Below are positions 8,531 to 16,625 of a DNA stretch of 35,523 bases, one piece after another (the stretch's first letter is position 1; each line of letters starts with the position of its first letter). The notes under the pieces were generated by a model. That model was not told the origin of the DNA, ran no database searches, and saw nothing but the letters and a program-made list of their open reading frames with translations. The DNA comes from Lachnospiraceae bacterium (GTDB taxonomy: Bacteria > Bacillota > Clostridia > Lachnospirales > Lachnospiraceae). The position numbers and the translations under genes were made by a program. The DNA lies in the NCBI GenBank assembly GCA_022771765.1, contig JALELN010000099.1:1-35523 (forward strand). Direction: 5' to 3'.

Positions 8531-9265
8531 ATGAGTAAACGAAAAGCCGTTATTCTGGCAGCAGGTAAAGGGACACGCATGAAATCAGACCTTCCGAAGG
8601 TAGTACACCGGATAAATGGGAAATGTCTGGTTGATTATGTGATAGATGCGGCACGCGGCGCAGACGTGTCTGAGATCTGTCTGGTTGTAGGGTATAAACA
8701 TGAGATTGTGGAGCGGGAGATCATGAATCGTGATGTCAGTTTCGCCCTGCAGCCGGAGCAGCTGGGTACCGGTCATGCAGTAAAGTGTGCGCGGGAGTTT
8801 TTGGGAGATGACGGGCAGACGCTGATCCTGTTTGGTGATACGCCGCTCATCACGGCACAGACGTTGCGGCAGCTTTGTGAGTATCATGAAAAAAATGGGA
8901 ATGCCGTGACGGTTCTTTCGGCAAAGGTTGACGATCCGACCGGATACGGGCGGATTATTCGTGATGAGCAGGGATGCTTTGTGAAGAGTGTGGAGCATAA
9001 GGACGCAAATGAAGCAGAGCTTGCGTCACAGGAGATCAATTCCGGTATGTATATTTTTGAAACGGCTGAGCTGAAGGCTGCATTGGACCTTATCCGGCCG
9101 AATAATGCACAGGGTGAATATTATCTGCCTGATACGCTCGCCATTATTAAGGAAAAAGGATTGAAGGTGGATGCCTATGCGCTCGATGATGCAACGGATA
9201 TCACAGGGGTTAATGACCAGATACAGCTTGCAGAAGCGGCAAAAATTATTAAGGAAAGAGGATAA
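8531..9265 (+). CDS. Single-domain GlmU-like UDP-GlcNAc pyrophosphorylase
   Basis: The protein (244 aa) matches the N-terminal uridylyltransferase half of GlmU: 'LAAGKGTRMKSDLPKVVH' nucleotide loop at the N-terminus, 'QPEQLGTGHAV', 'LFGDTPLI' and 'DPTGYGRII', ending after 'DATDITGVNDQIQLAEA'. It should join UTP and GlcNAc-1-phosphate to give UDP-GlcNAc. Bifunctional GlmU is about 455 residues and carries a C-terminal left-handed beta-helix acetyltransferase that is absent here. The pth start codon follows 5 bases after the stop, so there is no leftover second half. The glucosamine-1-phosphate acetylation step must come from elsewhere. Its place between spoVG and pth is the classical glmU position. 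Confidence 0.88.
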   Translation: MSKRKAVILAAGKGTRMKSDLPKVVHRINGKCLVDYVIDAARGADVSEICLVVGYKHEIVEREIMNRDVSFALQPEQLGTGHAVKCAREFLGDDGQTLILFGDTPLITAQTLRQLCEYHEKNGNAVTVLSAKVDDPTGYGRIIRDEQGCFVKSVEHKDANEAELASQEINSGMYIFETAELKAALDLIRPNNAQGEYYLPDTLAIIKEKGLKVDAYALDDATDITGVNDQIQLAEAAKIIKERG

Positions 9266-9269
9266 TATC

Positions 9270-9839
9270 ATGTTTGTGATAGCCGGACTTGGTAATCCGG
9301 ATAAAAAGTATGAAAAGACGCGCCATAATGTGGGATTTGATGTCATAGATGCGATGGCAAAAAAATATAATGTAGAATTAACAGAGAAAAAACACCGGGC
9401 GCTTTGTGGCAGCGGCTATATTGCGGGGCAGAAGGTACTGCTTGTGAAGCCGCAGACCTACATGAACCTGAGCGGTGAGAGCATACAGGCGATTCTGAAT
9501 TTCTACAAGCTGGATGCAGAACGCGATCTGCTGGTTATCTATGATGATATCAGTCTTGCACCGGGACGTATTCGCGTGCGGGCAAAAGGCAGCGCCGGAG
9601 GGCATAACGGCATCAAGAACATTATTGCGATGACCGGTACGCAGGGTTTTGCCCGTATTAAAATCGGTGTCGGCGAAAAACCGCAGGGGTGGGATCTGGC
9701 AGATTACGTTCTGGGACATTTTTCGAAGGAAGAACGTGGGCTGGTAGAAGATGCCTTTACAGATGCAATCGAGGCGGCAGAGATGATTTTGATGGATGAT
9801 CTGGCAGGGGCGATGAACAAATTTAATGGCAAAAAGTGA
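9270..9839 (+). CDS. pth: Peptidyl-tRNA hydrolase
   Basis: Cleaves peptidyl-tRNA released from stalled ribosomes. The track ORF begins at 9171, but that part overlaps the glmU-like gene; the family start is ATG 9270 ('MFVIAGLGNPDKKYEKTRHN', 189 aa), preceded by AGGAAAGAGGA. Catalytic His19 lies in 'TRHNVGFD'. The 'LVKPQTYMNLSG' segment and 'YDDISLAPGRIRVRAKGSAGGHNG' region, with the catalytic-site Asp, are intact. It sits 5 bases after the GlmU-like stop and ~40 bases before mfd, forming a probable glmU-pth-mfd operon. Confidence 0.95.
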   Translation: MFVIAGLGNPDKKYEKTRHNVGFDVIDAMAKKYNVELTEKKHRALCGSGYIAGQKVLLVKPQTYMNLSGESIQAILNFYKLDAERDLLVIYDDISLAPGRIRVRAKGSAGGHNGIKNIIAMTGTQGFARIKIGVGEKPQGWDLADYVLGHFSKEERGLVEDAFTDAIEAAEMILMDDLAGAMNKFNGKK

Positions 9840-9878
9840 TTGCAGGTCTCAGGAGACCGGATCAGAACAGGAAAAGTG

Positions 9879-12800
9879 ATGCAGGCATTTTTGAATCCGC
9901 TGAAAGAGTGGAAGGATTATGAGGCAATTGAACGAAAGCTGCCTGATTTAAAGGGCACAATAGAAATATCCGGGTGTATGGATGCGCAGAAAGCCCATTT
10001 GATCTATGGAATAGGCGGACAATCCTACAGCCGGTTAATTGTCACGTTCCAGGAGCAAAAGGCGAAGGAATTTTATGAGGACTATCGTTTTTTTGATGAG
10101 GATGTGTTGTATTTTCCGGCGAAAGACGTGCTCTTCTACCAGTCTGATCTGCGAGGAAATGCGCTGACCCGGGAGCGTTTGACCGTGCTACAGGCACTTT
10201 TGGAGACACAGCGCGTAGCTGACGATGATCGGCGTGAAGCATCGGTAGAGGCACATACAGATCGGGAGACTAAAACGGTCACGGTGATCACAACATTTGA
10301 TGCGCTCATGAACAGGATGAGTACACCGGAACAGTTCCTGAACGCGACCCGAAGTTTTGCGGTGGGAGATACGATCGATGTCCAGAAGCTGAAAAACGAG
10401 CTGGTGGCGATGGGCTACGAGCGGGAGTATCAGGCAAGTGCGCCGGGACAATTTGCCGTCCGTGGAGGCATCATAGACATTTATCCGATGACGTCAGAGC
10501 AGCCCTTACGTATGGAACTGTGGGGAGATGAAATCGATTCGATCCGCACATTTGACGCGGAGAGCCAGCGTTCGGTGGAAGATGGGATGCAGGAGAGCTT
10601 TACGCTCTATCCGGCCAGTGAGTGGGTACTGTCGGAACAACAAATAGAATCAGGATTAAATAAGGTAAAAACGGAAGCAAAGGAGCTGGAGAAAACATTT
10701 AGAAGCCGCCAAAAGACGGAAGAAGCGGCAAGAATACGACAAATAGTGGCGAATTTAGAGGAAGAATTGACGGAACTTGGCGGCGCTGCAAATTTGGATT
10801 CGTTTCTGGGCTATTTCTCTCGGGATCAGGTATCTTTGCTTGATTACATTGACCGGGCGAATACGATTTGTTTTTTGGATGAACCGGCAAGACTCATGGA
10901 ACAGGGGCGTAGTGTGGAACTGGAATTTTCGGAGAGCATGAAGCAGCGTCTGGAGAAGGGTTATATCCTGCCAGGGCAGGCGGATGCCCTGTATGGGGCA
11001 GCGGATGTGATGGGACGTCTGCAGCAATGCCGTTGTATTGCCCTTTCCACACTGGAGCAGCGTGTGCCTCAGCTTGTCATGGAGCAGCAGCATCAGATCC
11101 AGGCCCGTACGGTCAATGCCTATAATAGTAGCTTTGAACTTTTGATCAAGGATTTGAAACGGTATAAGAAAAATCAATTCAAGGTTATATTATTGTCTGG
11201 ATCGCGGACCAGAGCCAAACGACTGGCAGAAGATATCATGAATGAAGGGGTCACATGCTTTTATACAGAAGACAGAGATCATTGTCTGCAGCCCGGTGAG
11301 ATCATGGTACTGTACGGAAAGGTCCGGCGCGGTTATGAGTATCCGATGCTTTCTTTTGCGGTGATCACAGAGAGCGATATTTTCGGCACTGAGAAGAAGA
11401 AAAAGAAGAAGTACAAGCGCTATGAAGGCGAGCATATCCAGAGCTTTGCCGATCTTCATGTAGGAGATTACGTGGTGCATGAAAATCATGGACTGGGCAT
11501 CTATCAGGGAATTGAGAAGATGGAGGTCGGTGGTACGACAAAAGACTACATGAAGATTTCCTATGCGAAAGGTGCAAATCTTTATATTCTGGCGACACAG
11601 TTAGACCTGATTCAGAAATATGCCGGAAGTGATGCAAAAAAGCCAAAACTTAACACGCTTGGCACACAGGAGTGGAATAAGACCCGGGCTCGTGTACAGG
11701 GCGCAGTCAGAGAAATTGCGAAGGAACTGGTGGAGCTGTATGCGGCACGTCAGCAAAAGGAAGGTTACGTGTACGGCCCCGATACGGTCTGGCAGAAAGA
11801 ATTTGAGGAAATGTTTCCCTTCGAGGAGACGGAGGATCAGGTGAATGCCATCGAGGAGACAAAGCGGGATATGGAGAGCCCGAAGATTATGGACCGGCTC
11901 ATCTGCGGGGATGTAGGCTACGGTAAAACAGAGGTGGCGATTCGCGCTGCATTTAAGGCTGTGCAGGAGGGCAAACAGGTAGTGTTCCTGGTGCCGACAA
12001 CGATCCTTGCGCAGCAGCATTACAATACATTTGCGCAGCGCATGAAGGATTTTCCCGTGACAGTCGATCTGCTGTGCCGGTTTCGCACAGCTGCCCAGCA
12101 GAAGCATACGATCGAACAGCTGAAAAAGGGTATGGTGGATATTGTGATCGGTACCCACCGCGTGCTGTCAAAGGACGTAGGGTTCAAAGATCTGGGGCTG
12201 CTCATTATCGATGAGGAGCAGCGGTTTGGTGTGACGCATAAGGAAAAGATCAAGCAGATGAAGAAAAATGTCGACGTTCTGACGTTGACTGCGACACCGA
12301 TTCCGCGTACATTGCACATGAGCCTGATTGGAATTCGTGATATGAGTGTGCTGGAGGAGCCGCCGATGGACCGTCTGCCGATCCAGACCTACGTGATGGA
12401 GTACAACGAGGAGCTGGTGCGGGAGGCAATCGCCAGAGAACTGGCGCGGGGCGGACAGGTGTATTATGTGTTTAATCGTGTCAATCAGATCGCAGATGTG
12501 GCGGCGAAGATCTCCGGACTTGTGCCGGAAGCAAATGTGGCCTTTGCCCATGGGCAGATGAAGGAGCTGGAGCTGGAACACATCATGTATCAGTTTATCA
12601 ACGGAGAGATTGATGTACTGGTGTCAACGACAATTATTGAAACAGGACTTGATATCTCAAACGTCAATACGATGATCATACAGGATGCGGACAACATGGG
12701 ACTCTCACAGCTCTATCAGTTGCGTGGGCGTGTGGGACGAAGCAATCGCACAGCGTATGCGTTCTTTATGTATAAGCGTGATAAAATGCTGAAGGAGGTG

Positions 12801-13490
12801 GCGGAAAAGCGACTGGCAGCGATCCGGGAGTTTACGGATCTCGGCAGTGGTTTTAAGATTGCTATGCGGGACCTGGAGATCCGCGGTGCGGGTAATCTGC
12901 TGGGCGCGCAGCAGCACGGACATATGGAGGCGGTGGGCTATGACCTCTACTGCAAGATGTTAAATGAGGCGGTGAAGGAGCAGAAAGGTGAACTGCCACA
13001 GGCGCAGTTTGAGACGACGCTTGATATAGAGATTGATGCATTTATTCCTCCGTCATATATCCCGAATGAATATCAGAAGCTTGATATTTACAAGCGGATT
13101 GCCAGTATTGAGACGAATGCGGAGGGAGACGAGATGCTGGATGAGCTGATCGACCGCTTTGGCGAGCCGCCCCGCTCGGTACAGAATCTCTTGTCGATTG
13201 CAAGGCAGAAGGCAAGCGCGCATCAGGTCTATGTCACGGAGATCACGCAGAAGGGGGATACGCTGCGTTTTGTGCTTTACGAGCAGGCTCCGGTCGACCC
13301 GTTACAGATACCGAAGCTTGTTGAAAAGTTTGATGGAGCGGTGATTTTTGTGCCGGACAAGACAGCGCCGTCATTTTTGTACAATATGAACTATAATAGC
13401 AGGCAAAAGATGAAGAGTGCGCTGGAGGCGGTTGCGGTGTTCTTGGAAGAACTGACAGCCTTGTTCCCAAACCTCTATATCCGTTCGTGA
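9879..13490 (+). CDS. mfd: Transcription-repair coupling factor
   Basis: DNA translocase that removes RNA polymerase stalled at lesions and recruits UvrA. The track ORF opens at a TTG next to the pth stop; ATG 9879 ('MQAFLNPLKEWKDYE') with AGGAAAA upstream is the better start, giving 1203 residues. Order: UvrB-like N-terminal modules, the RNA-polymerase-interaction segment 'DYVVHENHGLGIYQGI' (~530), Walker A 'GDVGYGKTEVA' (~676), the 'IIDEEQRFG' DExx box (~777), helicase motif 'LTATPIPRTLHM', motif VI 'QLRGRVGRSNR', and the C-terminal TRCF domain. A lysine-rich stretch (EKKKKKKYKR) precedes the RNA-polymerase-interaction domain. Length and motifs are complete. Confidence 0.97.
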   Translation: MQAFLNPLKEWKDYEAIERKLPDLKGTIEISGCMDAQKAHLIYGIGGQSYSRLIVTFQEQKAKEFYEDYRFFDEDVLYFPAKDVLFYQSDLRGNALTRERLTVLQALLETQRVADDDRREASVEAHTDRETKTVTVITTFDALMNRMSTPEQFLNATRSFAVGDTIDVQKLKNELVAMGYEREYQASAPGQFAVRGGIIDIYPMTSEQPLRMELWGDEIDSIRTFDAESQRSVEDGMQESFTLYPASEWVLSEQQIESGLNKVKTEAKELEKTFRSRQKTEEAARIRQIVANLEEELTELGGAANLDSFLGYFSRDQVSLLDYIDRANTICFLDEPARLMEQGRSVELEFSESMKQRLEKGYILPGQADALYGAADVMGRLQQCRCIALSTLEQRVPQLVMEQQHQIQARTVNAYNSSFELLIKDLKRYKKNQFKVILLSGSRTRAKRLAEDIMNEGVTCFYTEDRDHCLQPGEIMVLYGKVRRGYEYPMLSFAVITESDIFGTEKKKKKKYKRYEGEHIQSFADLHVGDYVVHENHGLGIYQGIEKMEVGGTTKDYMKISYAKGANLYILATQLDLIQKYAGSDAKKPKLNTLGTQEWNKTRARVQGAVREIAKELVELYAARQQKEGYVYGPDTVWQKEFEEMFPFEETEDQVNAIEETKRDMESPKIMDRLICGDVGYGKTEVAIRAAFKAVQEGKQVVFLVPTTILAQQHYNTFAQRMKDFPVTVDLLCRFRTAAQQKHTIEQLKKGMVDIVIGTHRVLSKDVGFKDLGLLIIDEEQRFGVTHKEKIKQMKKNVDVLTLTATPIPRTLHMSLIGIRDMSVLEEPPMDRLPIQTYVMEYNEELVREAIARELARGGQVYYVFNRVNQIADVAAKISGLVPEANVAFAHGQMKELELEHIMYQFINGEIDVLVSTTIIETGLDISNVNTMIIQDADNMGLSQLYQLRGRVGRSNRTAYAFFMYKRDKMLKEVAEKRLAAIREFTDLGSGFKIAMRDLEIRGAGNLLGAQQHGHMEAVGYDLYCKMLNEAVKEQKGELPQAQFETTLDIEIDAFIPPSYIPNEYQKLDIYKRIASIETNAEGDEMLDELIDRFGEPPRSVQNLLSIARQKASAHQVYVTEITQKGDTLRFVLYEQAPVDPLQIPKLVEKFDGAVIFVPDKTAPSFLYNMNYNSRQKMKSALEAVAVFLEELTALFPNLYIRS

Positions 13491-13520
13491 ACTGATAGTT
13501 GTGAAAAAACAGTGAATTGC

Positions 13521-13549
13521 TTGCGTTTGTACACGTGAGGTCTTATAAT
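13521..13549 (+). promoter_or_regulatory. Candidate promoter of the PrsA-like gene
   Basis: TTGCGT (13521-13526), 17-bp spacer, TATAAT (13544-13549), about 70 bases before the ATG. The -35 is weak (3 of 6) and the -10 perfect. Confidence 0.5.
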
Positions 13550-13618
13550 CATACCGAGACGGAATCTGTATGGTGTGGGTTTCGGAAAAAAGGTGTAAAA
13601 ACTTAGGAGGACAATACA

Positions 13619-14797
13619 ATGAAATGGAAAAGAATATCAGCGCTTCTTCTGGCGTGTGTGATGACAGCAGGTGCGCTGACCGGCTGTGGAGCGGCAGATC
13701 CGCAGGAAGCGGTGGCGACAATCAACGGGACACCGATCAGTCTTGGACTTGCAAATTTTGCGGCACAGTTTACGGCCGTGGATTATGATACTTATTACAT
13801 GTCTTATTTCGGACAGGATATGTGGTCATCGGATCCTGGCGGAAATGGTGAGACAATGACGGATTCCGTAAAGGAAAATACGCTGGAAACGCTGGAGGAA
13901 TACTGCCTTCTGGAGCAGCATATGGAAGATTACGGCGTGGAGCTTACAGATGAGGAACTGCAGAAGGTGGAGGATGCGGCAGCGCAGTTTGTGTCTGACA
14001 ATAATGCGGAGGTACTGAAGCTGTTGTGCTCCAACAATCAGGACTATGTGAAAGAGTTCCTGCGTCTGAACCTGATCCAGAAGAAGATGCGTGACGCAAT
14101 CGTGGCAGATGTGGACACGAATGTGCCGGATAAAGACTGTGCGCAGAAGACAATCAGCTATGTGCGTGTGAATAAGACGGCGTCTGCTTCTTCGGATAAG
14201 GAGACGGATGATGCTGAGGAGAAGACAGATGAGCAGAAGGCTGCTGAGGCAAAGGAAAAGGCAGAAAAGATTCTGCAGGCAGCATTGACCGGCAGTCAGG
14301 AGGATCCGCTGCAGGCGGCGGCAGATGACAACGATGCCAACAAGGCTACCTGTTCTTATGGTACTTCAGATTTGAATGAAGATGATAATTCTACCTACCT
14401 GGAGCTGGAGGTGCTTCAGGCTGCAGAAAAGCTGGGTGAGGGTGAATTTGCCAAAAATCTGATTGAGACAGACGACTATTTCTATATTATCCGTATGGAC
14501 AGCCTGTTTGATCAGGAGGCAACCGAACAGAAGCGCGCATCTATTATTTCTGATCGAGAGGATGACATGTATCAGAAGGCATTGGACGGCTATAAAGAGA
14601 ATGCGGAATGGCAGGTGAATGATAAGATCTGGAAGACGGTAAATTTTGATACGATCTATACAAAGCCTCAGACACAGCCCCAAACGGATGCGCAGGCAGA
14701 TGAGACGGAAGATTCTTCCGCAGACGCAAATGACGATATAGATTCGGATGCCGATACGAATGAGAGCGCGGATATAAATGCCGCTGCTGAGGAATAA
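13619..14797 (+). CDS. PrsA/SurA-like lipoprotein (foldase-like)
   Basis: Predicted lipoprotein on the outer face of the membrane. The N-terminus 'MKWKRISALLLACVMTAGA' followed by the lipobox LTGC is a lipoprotein signal peptide with the lipidated Cys near residue 23. Residues ~30-150 resemble the SurA-type N-terminal helical region ('VATINGTPISLGLANF'). A middle region with 'EKAEKILQAALTGSQEDPLQAAAD' looks like a degenerate parvulin domain, so peptidyl-prolyl isomerase activity is doubtful. The last ~35 residues are an acidic Asp/Ala/Glu-rich tail. A similar gene downstream of mfd is, as I recall, common in Clostridia. AGGAGGA precedes the ATG. Probable extracytoplasmic folding helper; substrate unknown. 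Confidence 0.75.
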   Translation: MKWKRISALLLACVMTAGALTGCGAADPQEAVATINGTPISLGLANFAAQFTAVDYDTYYMSYFGQDMWSSDPGGNGETMTDSVKENTLETLEEYCLLEQHMEDYGVELTDEELQKVEDAAAQFVSDNNAEVLKLLCSNNQDYVKEFLRLNLIQKKMRDAIVADVDTNVPDKDCAQKTISYVRVNKTASASSDKETDDAEEKTDEQKAAEAKEKAEKILQAALTGSQEDPLQAAADDNDANKATCSYGTSDLNEDDNSTYLELEVLQAAEKLGEGEFAKNLIETDDYFYIIRMDSLFDQEATEQKRASIISDREDDMYQKALDGYKENAEWQVNDKIWKTVNFDTIYTKPQTQPQTDAQADETEDSSADANDDIDSDADTNESADINAAAEE

Positions 14798-14829
14798 TAA
14801 ATAATAGAAATTAAACAGAGAGTATATAA

Positions 14830-14860
14830 GAGTCAGGAACCATTAGTTCCTGACTCTTTT
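14830..14860 (+). terminator. Intrinsic terminator after the PrsA-like gene
   Basis: A perfect 11-bp stem GAGTCAGGAAC / GTTCCTGACTC with a 5-base loop, followed by TTTT. It ends 13 bases before the ABC exporter start codon. Confidence 0.85.
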
Positions 14861-14873
14861 CGGAGAAATGGTT

Positions 14874-16622
14874 ATGAGGAAACTGCTGGTTTATTTAAAA
14901 GATTATAAAAAGGAATCTGTCATTGCGCCCCTCTTTAAAATGCTGGAAGCATTTTTTGATCTGTTGGTGCCGCTGGTGGTGGCATCCATTATTAACAGGG
15001 GTATTAAAAACGGAGATAAAAGTTATATTTATCAGATGTGTGGTGTGCTCATACTGCTGGCGGTGGTAGGACTCGTATGTGCGATATGTGCCCAGTATTT
15101 TGCGGCGAAGGCCGCGGTAGGTTTTGCGGCGAAGCTTAGGCATGCGCTGTTTACGCATATCCAGTCATTGTCCTTTACGGAACTGGACACGCAGGGTACT
15201 TCTGCGCTCATGAACCGCATGACGAGCGATGTGAATCAGCTTCAGAACGGTGTAAACATGGCATTGCGTCTGCTGCTGCGCTCCCCGTTTATCGTATTCG
15301 GGGCAATGATTATGGCATTTACGGTCAATGTGCAGGCGGCGTTTACGTTTGTAGTTGTCATACCTATACTTTTTGTCATTGTTTTCGGAATCATCCTTGC
15401 GACATTGCCGCTATACCGGAAGGTGCAGGACCGGCTGGATCAGGTACTGCGCCGCACGAGAGAGAATTTGAGCGGCGTGCGCGTTATTCGCGCATTCCAC
15501 AGAGAAGACGAGGAGACACAGAGCTTTCAGGCAGATAATGAAGTGCTGAGGAAGGAACAGATCTTCGTTGGGAAGATTTCCGCGCTTATGAATCCGCTCA
15601 CTTATGTGGTGATCAATCTAGGTGTCATCGCGCTGCTCTGGAATGGCGGGGTAAAGGTGTCCGTCGGCGGTATGGAACAGGGGGATGTGGTGGCGCTTCT
15701 GGACTACATGTCACAGATTCTGGTGGAGCTGGTAAAGCTCGCCAATACGATCGTACTCCTGACGCGTGCCATGGCAAGCGGAAGACGTGTGGCGGGAGTT
15801 CTGGAGGTGGAGAGCTCCATGCAGTTCCCGGATCAGCCGGTGCAGGTGCCGCGTGTAGATGACGGAGAGGAAATGATCGGTTTTTCCCATGTGGATCTCA
15901 CTTACGCAGGAGCGGGGGACAAATCGCTGGAGGATCTGAATCTTTCGATCAAAAAGGGACAGACGGTGGGCATTATCGGCGGCACCGGGTCAGGCAAGAC
16001 TTCTCTGGTACACCTCATCGCGCGGTTTTATGACGCGACGGGCGGAGAGGTACGCATCGCCGGACGGGATGTAAAGACATACAGCAAACAGCAGCTCTGT
16101 GATCTGGTGGGTATCGTTATGCAAAAGGCGGTGTTGTTTCAGGGAACAATCCGGGAGAATCTGCTCTGGGGTAAAAAGGATGCCACGGAGGAGGAATTGT
16201 GGAAGGCGCTCTCCACTGCGCAGGCGAAGGAGATCGTGGAGGGTAAGGCAGACGGTCTGGAGGAAATGGTGGAACAGGGCGGACGCAATCTGTCCGGTGG
16301 ACAGCGGCAGCGACTCGCCATTGCGCGCACTCTGGTGGGGCAGCATCCGATACTGATTCTTGATGACAGCTCATCGGCGCTGGACTATGCGACAGATGCG
16401 AGTCTGCGGATGGCGGTTGCGCAGCTTGATCCGAAACCGACCGTGCTCATCGTTTCACAACGTGCGGCGTCTATATTATATGCAGATTTGATAATTGTGA
16501 TGGATGATGGAAAAATTGTGGGTCAGGGAACACATGAACAGCTGTTGGATACTTGCCCGGTCTATCGGGAGATCTACGATTCACAGTTTGATCACCGCGG
16601 ACAGGCGAAGGGAGGTGCGTGA
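14874..16622 (+). CDS. ABC exporter half-transporter with degenerate ATP site (subunit 1)
   Basis: Half of a type IV (drug/lipid/peptide export) ABC transporter, six membrane helices followed by one ATPase domain. The track starts at ATG 14868; ATG 14874 ('MRKLLVYLKDYKK', 582 aa) is spaced better from CGGAGAAA. The ATPase domain has Walker A 'GGTGSGKTS' and a canonical 'LSGGQ' signature. The Walker B end is 'LILDDSSSALD', with Asp in place of the catalytic Glu, and the switch histidine is replaced by Gln ('IVSQRAAS'). These are marks of the non-catalytic subunit of heterodimeric exporters such as BmrCD, LmrCD and TM287/288. The partner follows three bases later. Substrate unknown. Confidence 0.92.
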   Translation: MRKLLVYLKDYKKESVIAPLFKMLEAFFDLLVPLVVASIINRGIKNGDKSYIYQMCGVLILLAVVGLVCAICAQYFAAKAAVGFAAKLRHALFTHIQSLSFTELDTQGTSALMNRMTSDVNQLQNGVNMALRLLLRSPFIVFGAMIMAFTVNVQAAFTFVVVIPILFVIVFGIILATLPLYRKVQDRLDQVLRRTRENLSGVRVIRAFHREDEETQSFQADNEVLRKEQIFVGKISALMNPLTYVVINLGVIALLWNGGVKVSVGGMEQGDVVALLDYMSQILVELVKLANTIVLLTRAMASGRRVAGVLEVESSMQFPDQPVQVPRVDDGEEMIGFSHVDLTYAGAGDKSLEDLNLSIKKGQTVGIIGGTGSGKTSLVHLIARFYDATGGEVRIAGRDVKTYSKQQLCDLVGIVMQKAVLFQGTIRENLLWGKKDATEEELWKALSTAQAKEIVEGKADGLEEMVEQGGRNLSGGQRQRLAIARTLVGQHPILILDDSSSALDYATDASLRMAVAQLDPKPTVLIVSQRAASILYADLIIVMDDGKIVGQGTHEQLLDTCPVYREIYDSQFDHRGQAKGGA

Positions 16623-16625
16623 GTC

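Noticed and set aside
9845-9858. GGTCTC-AG-GAGACC palindrome between pth and mfd
   Set aside because: Six-bp arms with a 2-base loop and no T tract; too short to call a terminator or operator with confidence.
11601-12158. 185-aa minus-strand ORF inside mfd
   Set aside because: Antisense shadow of conserved Mfd helicase codons.
13498-13517. A fourth, decayed copy of the CTGTGAARGTACTGAACAG hairpin after mfd (TTGTGAAAAAACAGTGAA)
   Set aside because: Similarity needs gaps and the stem is not paired, so chance likeness cannot be excluded.
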